Shown: positions 1-7,190, counted from the stretch's first letter. The stretch: DNA of 9,258 bases from Flavobacteriales bacterium UBA7519 (GCA_002476905.1 DLND01000131.1:26351-35608); one strand, 5' to 3'. Notes: generated by a model not told the origin, from the sequence alone. Translations and numbers: made by a program.

Positions 1-791
1 GTGTTATTATTATGCGTGAAACTTGTCTGATCATTCTCAAGCATAAATTCTCTCAATTGCTTAAATAGCTCTGAAGAGTAAACAAAATCCAAAAGGTTCT
101 TATTTTTTGCTGTTGCTAATATATCTTTATTGCCTTCCCATTCTTTGATGCCGAGACGAAGATAAAGAATCTTTTCCCCAATCGTCATTACGGAGTTCAT
201 ATCGTGAGTGTTGATAATAGTCGTGGTGTTATATTCTTTGGTGATTTCCAGCAAAAGATCATCAATTAAATTAGATGTGTAAGGATCTAATCCCGAATTA
301 GGTTCATCACAGAAAAGATACTTTGGATTATTAACAATTGCTCTTGCTATGGCAACCCTTTTCTGCATTCCCCCGGAGATTTCTGAAGGGAATTTTTTAT
401 TCGCATTCTGAAGATTGACACGACCTATTACTTCCAAAACTTTTCGTTTCTTTTCTCGGTAAGTGAGATTGGTAAACATATCTAGAGGAAAACTGATGTT
501 TTCTTCAACAGTCATGGAATCGAAAAGCGCACTTCCCTGAAAAACTGTTCCAATCTCTGTGCGCAAAGCCTGTTTGTCATCTCGCGACATTTTTACAATA
601 TCTCTTCCATCAAAGAGAATCCCTCCGCTGGATGGCTCGAAAACATTCAGCAGGCACTTGAGAAATACTGTTTTTCCGGATCCACTTTGTCCAATTACCA
701 GGTTTACTTTTCCGGTATCAAATGTTGTGGAAATACCTTTCAGAACTTCGACACCATCAAAACTTTTTCTTAAATCTTTAACTTCTATCAT
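1..791 (-). CDS. mlaF: MlaF-like ABC transporter ATP-binding protein (partial, 3' end outside window)
   Basis: This is the ATPase of a lipid-transport ABC importer/exporter of the Mla (MlaFEDB/MCE) type. It would act on the cytoplasmic face of the inner membrane and drive phospholipid movement between the envelope membranes. The reading frame opens at ATG 791 and stays open for about 263 codons to the window edge, so the stop codon is not seen. The full nucleotide-binding set is visible: Walker A GQSGSGKT (residues 34-41), Q-loop Q85 followed by the family-typical GSALFDSMTVEENISFPL, ABC signature ISGGMQKR (138-145), Walker B YLFCDE (158-163), D-loop SGLDP, and H-loop THD with H196. The text after the Q-loop matches MlaF better than generic ABC ATPases. 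Its ATG overlaps the permease stop as ATGA (788-791), indicating coupled translation. The C-terminal tail ends in an Asn-rich run at the edge. An MlaD-like MCE protein would be expected further downstream, outside the window. Confidence 0.9.
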   Translation of the reverse strand, partial: MIEVKDLRKSFDGVEVLKGISTTFDTGKVNLVIGQSGSGKTVFLKCLLNVFEPSSGGILFDGRDIVKMSRDDKQALRTEIGTVFQGSALFDSMTVEENISFPLDMFTNLTYREKKRKVLEVIGRVNLQNANKKFPSEISGGMQKRVAIARAIVNNPKYLFCDEPNSGLDPYTSNLIDDLLLEITKEYNTTTIINTHDMNSVMTIGEKILYLRLGIKEWEGNKDILATAKNKNLLDFVYSSELFKQLREFMLENDQTSFTHNNN

Positions 792-1543
792 CGGCTTAAC
801 AACATTTGGGTTAGTAATAGATCCATTATAATTACAGAAACCATAGTCCACACTACAGCTTGTGTGCTGGCACGTCCAACTTCCAAAGATCCGCCCTTTA
901 CATTATAACCGAAATAGGCAGGAATTGTAGCTATCAGAAATGCAAATACAGCTGTTTTCAGAAAAGCGTACCAGATAAAATAAGATGGCATATACATCTG
1001 GATACCTGTTATATAATCTGCTTTTGTCCAGTTTCCTGTTGCGATTCCGGCAATATATCCGCCCCAGATTCCTACTGCAATACTTATTGCAATGAGTAGT
1101 GGGTTAAATATCACACTGGCTACAATTTTTGGCAAAATAAGAAAATTGGGAGAATTGACACCCATAATGTCTAAAGCATCGATCTGCTCTGTAACCCTCA
1201 TTGTCCCTATGCTCGAAGCGATGTAGGAACCAACTTTTCCGGCAAGTATAACAGAAATAATGGTAGGAGAGAACTCCAAAATCAACACCACTTTGGTTGC
1301 GTAACCAATAAAACTGTTAGGGATAGGAAAAGATGATGCACTGAAGTTATTATACATCTGAATAGCAACAACCGCCCCTACAAAGAAAGATGTGAATAAT
1401 ACCAATCCAAAGGAATTGACGCCGAGGTCATAAAATTCTCTTACCAGCAGCTTGAGATATACATTTCTTTTCTGAGGCTTGTTTAGGACTTTTCCCAACA
1501 ATAGAAAATATTCACCTACGGATTCAAATAGTCGTTTTAACAT
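788..1543 (-). CDS. mlaE: MlaE-family ABC transporter permease
   Basis: This is the inner-membrane permease partner of the ATPase that follows it. It is 251 residues long, the usual size for MlaE/YrbE proteins. An amphipathic N-terminal part (residues 1-40) is followed by about five hydrophobic segments, around 45-65, 82-105, 138-168, 186-211 and 228-248. The conserved cytoplasmic coupling region is clear: AGKVGSYIASSIGTMRVTEQ (101-120) runs straight into IDAL, giving the EQIDAL motif (119-124) that contacts the ATPase in this family. The start ATG at 1543 gives the expected N-terminus, and I see no Shine-Dalgarno sequence, as usual in Bacteroidota. Its stop overlaps the ATPase start by four bases, so the two are co-translated. 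The gene sits 29 bases after the sugar-transferase stub, with no clear terminator between. It may therefore be read through from folD-queE or use a weak promoter there. MlaE is a family-level name; the exact substrate is not shown. Confidence 0.92.
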   Translation of the reverse strand: MLKRLFESVGEYFLLLGKVLNKPQKRNVYLKLLVREFYDLGVNSFGLVLFTSFFVGAVVAIQMYNNFSASSFPIPNSFIGYATKVVLILEFSPTIISVILAGKVGSYIASSIGTMRVTEQIDALDIMGVNSPNFLILPKIVASVIFNPLLIAISIAVGIWGGYIAGIATGNWTKADYITGIQMYMPSYFIWYAFLKTAVFAFLIATIPAYFGYNVKGGSLEVGRASTQAVVWTMVSVIIMDLLLTQMLLSR

Positions 1544-1572
1544 AAGGCTAAATTAGGTTTTTTTTCTAACAA

Positions 1573-1950
1573 TCAATGCGCTTTTTTATCGCCGGTAATT
1601 ATCAGAAAAATGGTTTTGAAGATGATTACAATATCCATACTAAAACTCCAATTACTGACATAAAAAGAATCTGCAAGTATTCTTTTTTTCATCCCGATGT
1701 TCATATCGCCTGCGTCGCCCCGCAGTCCGCTTACCTGGGCAAGGCCGGTAATACCTGGTTTTACCATACTTCTCAAACTGTATCTGCTGATCTTCGGCTT
1801 GTAAAAATCATCCACCAAAAGCATATGTGGCCGCGGTCCTACAACAGACATATTTCCTAATAAAACATTGATAAATTGTGGCATCTCATCCAGACTTGTT
1901 TTTCTGAGAAATTTGCCAATCTCGGTAATTCTTGGATCATTTTTAAATAT
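1573..1950 (-). pseudogene. C-terminal remnant of a bacterial sugar transferase (undecaprenyl-phosphate glycosylphosphotransferase type)
   Basis: This is the tail of a WcaJ/WbaP-type sugar transferase, which loads the first sugar-phosphate onto undecaprenyl phosphate for exopolysaccharide synthesis. The frame is open from just after a TAG (1951-1953) and reads IFKNDPRITEIGKFLRKTSL, then DEMPQF. The conserved NMSVVGPRPH and KPGITGLAQVSGLRG blocks follow, and the frame ends in GDKKAH and a TGA at 1573. The first ATG (1884) would give only 103 residues and starts after the conserved LDE. Intact proteins of this family are several hundred residues long, with an N-terminal membrane region and the catalytic core's first half. 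None of that fits here, because the queE stop is at 1980-1982. Between 1950 and 1980 another frame reads KFMQRYSRYLK, resembling a decayed form of the family's KFRSM region, so small deletions may also be present. It is almost certainly non-functional as a transferase. Confidence 0.8.
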
Positions 1951-1979
1951 CTAGAATATCGCTGCATAAACTTCCAAAT

Positions 1980-2612
1980 TTAAGGAATATTTAGATACTT
2001 ATGAGTCTGGATGGAAGACCGCCATTCCGGATGTTCTAAAATAAAATCTGTAATTTTAGGATACATCGCATCGCGTTTGCTCCATTCGCTTTGGAGATAC
2101 AGTACGCAGTTATCATTGGTTTTAGCCTGCTGCTCCTGAGCAAATTTGAAATCATTATTGTTGAAAATAATCATTTTCAGTTCACTCGCAACTTTATAGA
2201 TATCTTCCAGCGGAAGTCCTGTTTTCTTGGGCGAGAGCGTGATCCAGTCCAGATGACCGCTCATAGGATATGCGCCAGATGTTTCGATATGAATGGTACA
2301 TCCTAATTCTTTTAACCGGGATGTAAGTATTTCCAGATTCCACATTAGTGGTTCGCCACCGGTCAAAACAATGGTTTTACAATATTTTGCCGCCGTTTCC
2401 GCTATCTCTGTAGCATCCATCAATGGGTGGAGTTTTGGATCCCAGCTTTCCTTCACGTCGCACCAGTGACAGCCTACGTCGCAGCCACCTAAGCGGATGA
2501 AATAGGCCGCTTTCCCGGCGTGAAATCCCTCTCCCTGAATAGTGTAAAAATGCTCCATCACCGGGAGCATTTTACCTTGTTTTAATAGTAATTCTTCTTG
2601 TTCTTTAGTCAT
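1980..2612 (-). CDS. queE: 7-carboxy-7-deazaguanine synthase QueE (radical SAM)
   Basis: QueE converts 6-carboxytetrahydropterin to 7-carboxy-7-deazaguanine, the ring-contraction step in making the preQ0/queuosine tRNA base. It is cytosolic and uses S-adenosylmethionine and a 4Fe-4S cluster. The 210-residue length fits the family. Visible motifs are FYTIQGEG (22-29), the cluster motif CDVGCHWC (C44, C48, C51; spacing C-x3-C-x2-C), TGGEP (84-88) for SAM binding, HIETSG, and the C-terminal IQTHKYLNIP, conserved in QueE. The three-residue spacing between the first cysteines is the standard radical-SAM pattern, without the large insert of some QueE proteins. The ATG overlaps the folD stop by 8 bases (2605-2612), so the gene is translationally coupled to folD. 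No preQ1-riboswitch-like leader can precede it in that arrangement. Other queuosine genes are not in the window. Confidence 0.95.
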   Translation of the reverse strand: MTKEQEELLLKQGKMLPVMEHFYTIQGEGFHAGKAAYFIRLGGCDVGCHWCDVKESWDPKLHPLMDATEIAETAAKYCKTIVLTGGEPLMWNLEILTSRLKELGCTIHIETSGAYPMSGHLDWITLSPKKTGLPLEDIYKVASELKMIIFNNNDFKFAQEQQAKTNDNCVLYLQSEWSKRDAMYPKITDFILEHPEWRSSIQTHKYLNIP

Positions 2613-3489
2613 TATAAACCGAGGTTTTATAAGCGATAATAGTATTTTTCATCAGCATTGCGCGCGTCATTGGACCCACTCCACCAGGAACCGGAGTGAT
2701 CCAGCTTGCTTTTTCTGCGCAGCTGTCAAAATCTACATCGCCTGCGAGATGATACCCTTTTTCCGAATCATCATCTACTCTTGTGATGCCAACATCCACA
2801 ATCACTACACCTTGCTTAATCATTTCTCCTTTCAGAAAATTCGGGTCGCCCAGTGCTGTTATCACGATATCGGCTTGTTTTGTATAGTCTTCTATATGTT
2901 CTGTGTAAGAGTGTGTCAGTGTGACCGTAGAGTTTCCTGGGAAGTCTTTTCTTCCCATCAGGATACTCATTGGTTTTCCAACAATCCTGCTTCTGCCAAT
3001 GATTACACAATTCTTACCTTTGGTTTCTATGTTATATCTTTCCAATAATGTCAATATTCCAAATGGCGTTGCTGGCAAGAAAGTATCCATTTCCAGCGCC
3101 ATTTTTCCGAAATTTTCGGGATGAAAACCATCGACGTCTTTTCGCGGGTCTATTGCCATAATGATTTTTTCCTGATCAATCTGTTTCGGCAACGGCAGCT
3201 GCACGATAAATCCATCTACATCTTTTGATTTATTCAACTCGTCAATTTTTTCCAACAGCTCAGCTTCAGATACTGTGCTTGGAAATTTGATAAGCGTAGA
3301 GGAGAAACCGACCTCTTCGCAGTCTTTTACTTTGCTGTTCACATAGGCTTTACTGGCGCCGTTATTTCCTACCAGAATCGCTACCAAATGTGGCGCTCTT
3401 CTTTTATTAGCCAATATTTTTTCTACCTCTTGCTTGATTTCAGCTTTTACTTCTTTTGAGACTTTTAGTCCATCTAGAATTTGTGCCAT
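2605..3489 (-). CDS. folD: Bifunctional methylenetetrahydrofolate dehydrogenase / methenyltetrahydrofolate cyclohydrolase
   Basis: FolD interconverts 5,10-methylene-, 5,10-methenyl- and 10-formyl-tetrahydrofolate using NADP, supplying one-carbon units for purines and formyl-methionine. The 294-residue length is normal. The N-terminal catalytic domain shows YVNSK with Y49 and the catalytic lysine K53, then VQLPLP (95-100) and the KDVDGFHP signature (116-123). The dinucleotide-binding domain shows GRSRIVGKP (163-171). The C-terminal signature PGGVGPMT is at 268-275. All key residues are present. The start at 3489 gives the standard MAQILDG N-terminus. The gene lies after the pgi terminator and is followed by queE with an 8-base overlap (ATGACTAA), so folD and queE form an operon. 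Its own promoter is not obvious in the 77 bases upstream, which are mostly occupied by the terminator hairpin. Confidence 0.97.
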   Translation of the reverse strand: MAQILDGLKVSKEVKAEIKQEVEKILANKRRAPHLVAILVGNNGASKAYVNSKVKDCEEVGFSSTLIKFPSTVSEAELLEKIDELNKSKDVDGFIVQLPLPKQIDQEKIIMAIDPRKDVDGFHPENFGKMALEMDTFLPATPFGILTLLERYNIETKGKNCVIIGRSRIVGKPMSILMGRKDFPGNSTVTLTHSYTEHIEDYTKQADIVITALGDPNFLKGEMIKQGVVIVDVGITRVDDDSEKGYHLAGDVDFDSCAEKASWITPVPGGVGPMTRAMLMKNTIIAYKTSVYND

Positions 3490-3523
3490 TGTTCTTTCTT
3501 TTTACTTTTAGATTTATGTTCAA

Positions 3524-3559
3524 AAAAATGAAATGTTCCTTTCCCAACATTTCATTTTT
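3524..3559 (-). terminator. Rho-independent terminator of pgi (near-symmetric, could act both ways)
   Basis: This is a perfect 14-bp inverted repeat, AAAAATGAAATGTT (3524-3537) against AACATTTCATTTTT (3546-3559), with an 8-base loop. Read on the minus strand it begins 8 bases after the pgi stop and is followed by T residues. It separates pgi from folD. A T-rich run also follows on the plus strand, but no plus-strand gene ends here. Confidence 0.85.
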
Positions 3560-3566
3560 ATTTTTT

Positions 3567-5210
3567 TTATCGGTTTGATTTATAATAGTTAATCAATCCA
3601 TTTGTAGAGCTATCGTGGGTTTCAATGTTTCCATCGGCTTCCAGCTCCGGAAGGATTTTTCCTGCCAAGACCTTTCCTAATTCTACTCCAAACTGGTCAA
3701 AACTGAAGATATTCCAGATCACGCCCTGTACAAAAATCTTATGCTCATACAAAGCAATTAATTGTCCTAATGAAAATGGTGTCAATTCCTTAAATAAGAA
3801 AGAATTGGTAGGCGTATTTCCCGAAAATATTTTATAGTTCAATAGTTTTTCGATTTCTTCTTCTGTTTTGCCAGATGACTTTAATTCAACAAAAACTTCA
3901 TCTTCCGTTTTCCCGAATGCTAAAGCTTCTGTCTGCGCAAAATAGTTTGCTAAAAGGATATCCTGATGTTCGCCCACTTCATTCGGAGATTTTGCATAGG
4001 CGATGAAATCTGCAGGAATCAATTCTGTTCCTTGGTGTATCAATTGATAAAATGCGTGTTGGCCATTGGTTCCAGGTTCTCCCCAAATGATTGGTCCGGT
4101 TTCATAAGTTACAAACTCACCGTTTCTGTCTACTGATTTCCCGTTACTTTCCATATCACCTTGCTGCAGATAGGCCGCAAAACGGTCAAGATATTGTGAG
4201 TATGGCAAAATCGCGTAGGTTCCGGCTGCATAGAAGTTTCTATACCATATTCCTAAAAGTCCCATCAGAACAGGAATATTATCTCTAAAATCTTTGGTCT
4301 GGAAATGCACATCTGTATCATACGCACCTCTAAGTAGTTGTTCAAAATTTTCATAGCCAACGGATAGAACAATACTCAATCCGATTGCGCTCCATAGCGA
4401 ATAACGGCCACCTACCCAATCCCAGAACTCAAAAATATTTGTTTCTGCTATCCCGAATTTTTTTACAGCTTCAATATTCGTTGATAATGCCACAAAATGT
4501 TTGGCGACATCCTCATTTGTAGCACCAGACTTCAAAAACCATTTTTTTGCAGAGTTGGCATTGGTCATAGTTTCCTGTGTGGTAAATGTTTTGGAAGCAA
4601 TGATGAACAAAGTGGTTTCGGGGTTCAGGTTCTTCACAACCTCGACCAGATGATTGCCATCTACGTTGGATACAAAATGAACATTCAGCCTTGTTTTAAA
4701 ATGTTTCAAAGCAGAACAAACAATTCCCGGTCCAAGATCTGACCCTCCGATTCCTACATTGACCACATCTGTGATTTCCTTGCCGGTAAAACCTTTGTGA
4801 ACGCCAGAAATAACGGATTCTGAAAAAGATTTCATGTGATCCAAAACTTTCTTGATGGCTGGTTTGATATTTTCACCGTCAACCAGAATTTCTTTATCGG
4901 AAAAATCTCTCAAAGCTGTATGGAGAACTGCTCTTCCTTCTGTTTCATTGATTTTATCGCCGGAAAACATTTTTTCGATCGCTTCTTTAAGCTTAACTTC
5001 TTCAGCAAGGTCGAGAAGTAAGTCTAGAGTTTTTGAATCGATAAGGTTTTTTGAAAAATCGAAAAGATAGGAATCGCTTTGTAAAGAAAATTCATTGAAT
5101 CGGTTAGGATTATATTGGAAAAGTGATCGTAACTCAAAATCGTGGTTTGCAAAGTGCTGATCTAGGGCTTTCCATGCTTTGGTTTGTATCGGATTTATTT
5201 TTGGTAACAT
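3567..5210 (-). CDS. pgi: Glucose-6-phosphate isomerase
   Basis: Pgi interconverts glucose-6-phosphate and fructose-6-phosphate in glycolysis and gluconeogenesis; it is a cytosolic dimer. The 547-residue length matches the long bacterial (E. coli-like) class. The first sugar-isomerase (SIS) domain carries GIGGSDLG (153-160) and the phosphate-binding SKTFTT (206-211). The family signatures [10 protein letters not shown] (264-273) and FGVELGK (507-513) are intact. Catalytic residues by family position are E354 in [10 protein letters not shown]385 in NGQHAF and K513 in FGVELGK. The start at 5210 gives [10 protein letters not shown], a normal N-terminus aligned before the first helix. The gene appears monocistronic: it has its own -7 box (5260-5267), a leader hairpin, and a strong terminator immediately after the stop. 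It is divergent from the small lipoprotein gene at 5428. Confidence 0.97.
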   Translation of the reverse strand: MLPKINPIQTKAWKALDQHFANHDFELRSLFQYNPNRFNEFSLQSDSYLFDFSKNLIDSKTLDLLLDLAEEVKLKEAIEKMFSGDKINETEGRAVLHTALRDFSDKEILVDGENIKPAIKKVLDHMKSFSESVISGVHKGFTGKEITDVVNVGIGGSDLGPGIVCSALKHFKTRLNVHFVSNVDGNHLVEVVKNLNPETTLFIIASKTFTTQETMTNANSAKKWFLKSGATNEDVAKHFVALSTNIEAVKKFGIAETNIFEFWDWVGGRYSLWSAIGLSIVLSVGYENFEQLLRGAYDTDVHFQTKDFRDNIPVLMGLLGIWYRNFYAAGTYAILPYSQYLDRFAAYLQQGDMESNGKSVDRNGEFVTYETGPIIWGEPGTNGQHAFYQLIHQGTELIPADFIAYAKSPNEVGEHQDILLANYFAQTEALAFGKTEDEVFVELKSSGKTEEEIEKLLNYKIFSGNTPTNSFLFKELTPFSLGQLIALYEHKIFVQGVIWNIFSFDQFGVELGKVLAGKILPELEADGNIETHDSSTNGLINYYKSNR

Positions 5211-5236
5211 TCTTTTAGATATTTATATTAGAATAA

Positions 5237-5256
5237 GTCAGATCTTTTTATCTGAC
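5237..5256 (-). promoter_or_regulatory. Inverted repeat at the predicted 5' end of the pgi transcript
   Basis: GTCAGAT (5237-5243) and ATCTGAC (5250-5256) form a perfect 7-bp stem around a 6-base loop. It begins four bases downstream of the -7 box of the pgi promoter, so it would lie at or next to the transcript's 5' end. There is no T-run after it on either strand, so it is not a terminator. It could be an mRNA-stabilising 5' hairpin or, as DNA, an operator for a dimeric repressor. Which one is not decidable from the sequence. Confidence 0.45.
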
Positions 5257-5259
5257 CTG

Positions 5260-5267
5260 CAAATTTA
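5260..5267 (-). promoter_or_regulatory. Bacteroidota-type -7 box of the pgi promoter
   Basis: On the minus strand this reads TAAATTTG, an exact match to the TAnnTTTG -7 consensus used by the Bacteroidota primary sigma factor. It lies 49 bases before the pgi start codon. A convincing TTG at about -33 is not present (CTG triplets occur there), so the call rests mainly on the -7 match and its position. Confidence 0.5.
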
Positions 5268-5373
5268 AGAAAAAATATAGCAGCAGTTTTCATCTTGTTT
5301 TTCGAGGATATTTTTATTCTTTCCGATACGGATGATTAAGCAAAAGAGATTTATAATTTTATGGGATAATTTC

Positions 5374-5402
5374 TTGTTTTGGTAAACAATTTGATAATAT
5401 TG
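5374..5402 (+). promoter_or_regulatory. Candidate promoter of the small lipoprotein gene
   Basis: TTG (5374-5376) is followed after 18 bases by TAATATTG (5395-5402), one mismatch from the Bacteroidota -7 consensus TAnnTTTG with acceptable spacing. It would give a leader of roughly 20 bases before ATG 5428. The A+T-rich background makes chance matches common. Confidence 0.35.
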
Positions 5403-5427
5403 CTTAGAAAATTTAAAATCAGAACCG

Positions 5428-5862
5428 ATGAGAACGACATTCCTGCTACTAAGCGTACCCGTGCTAAGTCTTCTGTTATCCTGCAAAAAAGATCAGGACT
5501 GTAAAATGATGAAAGAAACCTATTCATCGGAAACAACAACAGTAGATGACAACGGAAAAAAAGACAGTATGACCACCACTTCTGTGGAAAAAGAAATAGA
5601 TGGTAATAAAAACGGTTCGTATTCCTATCCTTACAAAGCTTCGGACGGCAGCCGTGCAAAGGCGACATTTATGAATAACGGACGCTCTAAGACCATTTTG
5701 ATAGAAGCCAATAACAGAAAATTTGAGTTGGATTTTAAAAATAAAACACCGGAGGGTGAGCTTTATGAACGAAGCGGAATTTCTGCAGAATCAAAAGGAG
5801 ATTCTCTGATTATCAGTCAGGATAATAATGAGATAGCTCTGGTAAAGGTGAAGCTAAATTAA
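5428..5862 (+). CDS. Small hypothetical lipoprotein
   Basis: I do not recognise a named family. The 144-residue product starts with a signal-peptidase-II signal: MRTT, a hydrophobic stretch, then LLSC with the lipidated cysteine at C19. The first residues after it are KKDQDCKM, with lysines before the acids. This is less clearly a surface-export signal than the acidic run in the lipoprotein at 6352-7137. The mature part is hydrophilic and rich in Ser, Thr, Lys, Asp and Asn. It is low-complexity around 30-65, followed by a likely small beta-rich domain (about 70-144) with alternating strands such as SKTILIEANNRKFELDF. No catalytic motif is visible. It is transcribed divergently from pgi and ends at a hairpin shared with the converging DUF1905-like gene. 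An envelope-anchored structural or binding role is a guess. Confidence 0.8.
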   Translation: MRTTFLLLSVPVLSLLLSCKKDQDCKMMKETYSSETTTVDDNGKKDSMTTTSVEKEIDGNKNGSYSYPYKASDGSRAKATFMNNGRSKTILIEANNRKFELDFKNKTPEGELYERSGISAESKGDSLIISQDNNEIALVKVKLN

Positions 5863-5867
5863 AAATG

Positions 5868-5899
5868 AAAAGGGATTTGAAAATATTTAAATCCCTTTT
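5868..5899. terminator. Shared convergent terminator
   Basis: AAAAGGGATTT (5868-5878) pairs with AAATCCCTTTT (5889-5899). The stem can be extended inward by three more pairs, including one G-U, to a 4-base loop. A T run to 5902 follows on the plus strand, terminating the lipoprotein gene that ends at 5862. The minus-strand copy is followed by a weaker T stretch and would serve the DUF1905-like gene. The last codons of that gene (GKKGI and stop) lie inside the hairpin. Confidence 0.75.
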
Positions 5900-6243
5900 T
5901 TTCCCGTGAGAAGCATTTCTATCATTTTGACTTTCCGGCGTTCGCGGGTTTCTTCTTTTTTGGCATCGTCAATCCAGTGGATGTATTCTTTTTTATAAGT
6001 GTAGGACATTTTATCATAGAATTCTTTCGCTTTTTCGTTTTGATTAAGTAATTCCTGAACATCATTGGGAACAATAACAATCCGTTCTTCTTTGTCTTCC
6101 CAAAGTTTAACTTCAACAATATCTCCAAATGTTTTTCCCAGATCTTTTCTAATCGCCTGAGTCAATCCTAATCTGTGACAACCGCCGCCCATATTGGCAA
6201 GGCTGCTTCTGTATTCGACTTTATTATCTAACAGAACTTTCAT
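5887..6243 (-). CDS. DUF1905 / YdeI-OmpD-associated family protein, apparently 5'-truncated
   Basis: The product resembles proteins that join a DUF1905 domain to a YdeI/OmdA-like tail; members have been linked to bacteriocin protection, but the biochemical role is unknown. From ATG 6243 the product is 118 residues. It has the second half of DUF1905 (EYRSSLANMGGGCHRLGLTQ at 10-29, then RKDLGKTFGD and VEVKL) and the helical tail with FYDKMSYTYKKEYIHWI and ETRERRK. The family homology clearly begins earlier: in the same frame, upstream codons read QQHQDINATFVNFPFDTVEL and FGKKGQVK, the normal start of DUF1905. No ATG, GTG or TTG exists between those codons and the TAA at 6352-6354. The natural start appears lost, leaving either a shortened protein from 6243 or an unusual start such as ATC at 6330. 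It follows a lipoprotein gene in the same frame. It may be a decaying gene. Confidence 0.7.
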   Translation of the reverse strand: MKVLLDNKVEYRSSLANMGGGCHRLGLTQAIRKDLGKTFGDIVEVKLWEDKEERIVIVPNDVQELLNQNEKAKEFYDKMSYTYKKEYIHWIDDAKKEETRERRKVKMIEMLLTGKKGI

Positions 6244-6351
6244 TTTAACTTGTCCTTTCTTCCCGAATAATTCAACGGTATCAAATGGAAAATTGACAAA
6301 AGTAGCATTGATGTCTTGGTGCTGCTGGATTCTGCGGAAAAGGTGATTGGA

Positions 6352-7137
6352 TTATTTTTCAAAATAGCTAATTTCATAAGTATCAGTATATCCGTATGAA
6401 CTATTTACACTATATAATTCTGGAAAGTCTTTGCTGTTATAAGAATGTTGAAAAATTCTGTAGTAATTTTCGGAGAAAGGCTGTCCATTCAATGTTCCTG
6501 TTCTTGCAGTTGTTATCCTTTTGATATTATTAGATTGAGAAAAAAAATTTGAGCTAATATCAAATGCGATTAATGAATACCCTTCTATATTTTTGAACAG
6601 ATTATTTTTGTTGTCGCTTTCAACAGTTTCAACCTTATCTATAGTGTAGTTGTTTGGATAATAAAGGTGATTGGTTAATTTTACCACATTACCATTACTG
6701 AAAAAAATATCAGTTTTGTCTATAGCGTTAGCAGGTTTATATTTGTCATCTTCTATAGATACATGGTTGTCATCAATCCAAGTATAAAAAATGTTGGTCG
6801 TAATGGTTCCAATTTTATAATCAGCTTTGGACAACCTGTTATTTTTATATTCATAATTAAATTCAGAAGTAATTATTCCAGATGCATCATAGCTTTCTAT
6901 TTTTGTAATAAAGTTATCTGTGTATGTAATAACGCTTCTTAAAATATTATTTACTCTAATAGCTTTTAGTTTTTTTCCATCATATTGATATTCCGAAATT
7001 AGGTCTCCTGATGAAGCTTTGGTTATAATACTCTTCGGCAATATAATAGCATCTCCATTTTGATTTTCATCATCATCTCGCGAGGAGCAAGAAATAGAAA
7101 AGCAGGTAATTACAAAATAGAATAAAATTTTTTTCAT
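6352..7137 (-). CDS. Hypothetical lipoprotein, probably surface-exposed
   Basis: This is a 261-residue protein with no family I can name. The N-terminus MKKILFYFVITCFSISC is a lipoprotein signal with the modified cysteine at C17. It is followed by SSRDDDE, an acidic run like the lipoprotein export signal that sends Bacteroidota lipoproteins to the outer face of the outer membrane. The rest is made of short Tyr/Asn-rich beta hairpins resembling YD-repeat style units, for example SEYQYDGKKLKAIR, SEFNYEYKNNRLSKADY and NNIKRITTAR. This suggests an extracellular beta-sheet protein. Hand counts of two 60-base lines give 18 and 13 G+C, against 24 in a glyS line, so the gene is more A+T-rich than its neighbours and may be acquired. 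A weak -7-like TAATTTTC (7153-7160, minus) precedes it. Its TAA stop is in frame with the damaged DUF1905 gene downstream. Confidence 0.8.
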   Translation of the reverse strand: MKKILFYFVITCFSISCSSRDDDENQNGDAIILPKSIITKASSGDLISEYQYDGKKLKAIRVNNILRSVITYTDNFITKIESYDASGIITSEFNYEYKNNRLSKADYKIGTITTNIFYTWIDDNHVSIEDDKYKPANAIDKTDIFFSNGNVVKLTNHLYYPNNYTIDKVETVESDNKNNLFKNIEGYSLIAFDISSNFFSQSNNIKRITTARTGTLNGQPFSENYYRIFQHSYNSKDFPELYSVNSSYGYTDTYEISYFEK

Positions 7138-7161
7138 AGTGCAGTAATTCTTGAAAATTAA

Positions 7162-7190
7162 AAAATCCCGAACTCAAATGTCGGGATTTT
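7162..7190 (-). terminator. Rho-independent terminator of glyS
   Basis: AAAATCCCGA (7162-7171) and TCGGGATTTT (7181-7190) form a perfect 10-bp stem with a 9-base loop. On the minus strand the stem is followed by a T run into TTAATTTTC. It lies 24 bases after the glyS stop and separates glyS from the lipoprotein gene downstream. Confidence 0.85.

Noticed and set aside
1544..1572. Promoter or terminator between the transferase stub and the MlaE gene
   Set aside because: Only TAATTTAG (one mismatch to the -7 consensus) and an A/T run with a 4-bp stem are present, too weak to call either.
2613..2700. preQ1 riboswitch ahead of queE
   Set aside because: queE overlaps the folD stop, and the bases upstream are folD coding sequence. 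There is no room for a leader aptamer.
3490..3523. Promoter for folD overlapping the pgi terminator
   Set aside because: TTG-N16-TTTTTTTG can be drawn on the minus strand, but the essential TA of the -7 box is missing and the T run belongs to the terminator.
5265..5668. Minus-strand open frames upstream of pgi
   Set aside because: They overlap the lipoprotein gene antisense and show no family pattern. The lipoprotein has a clean signal sequence, terminator and candidate promoter.
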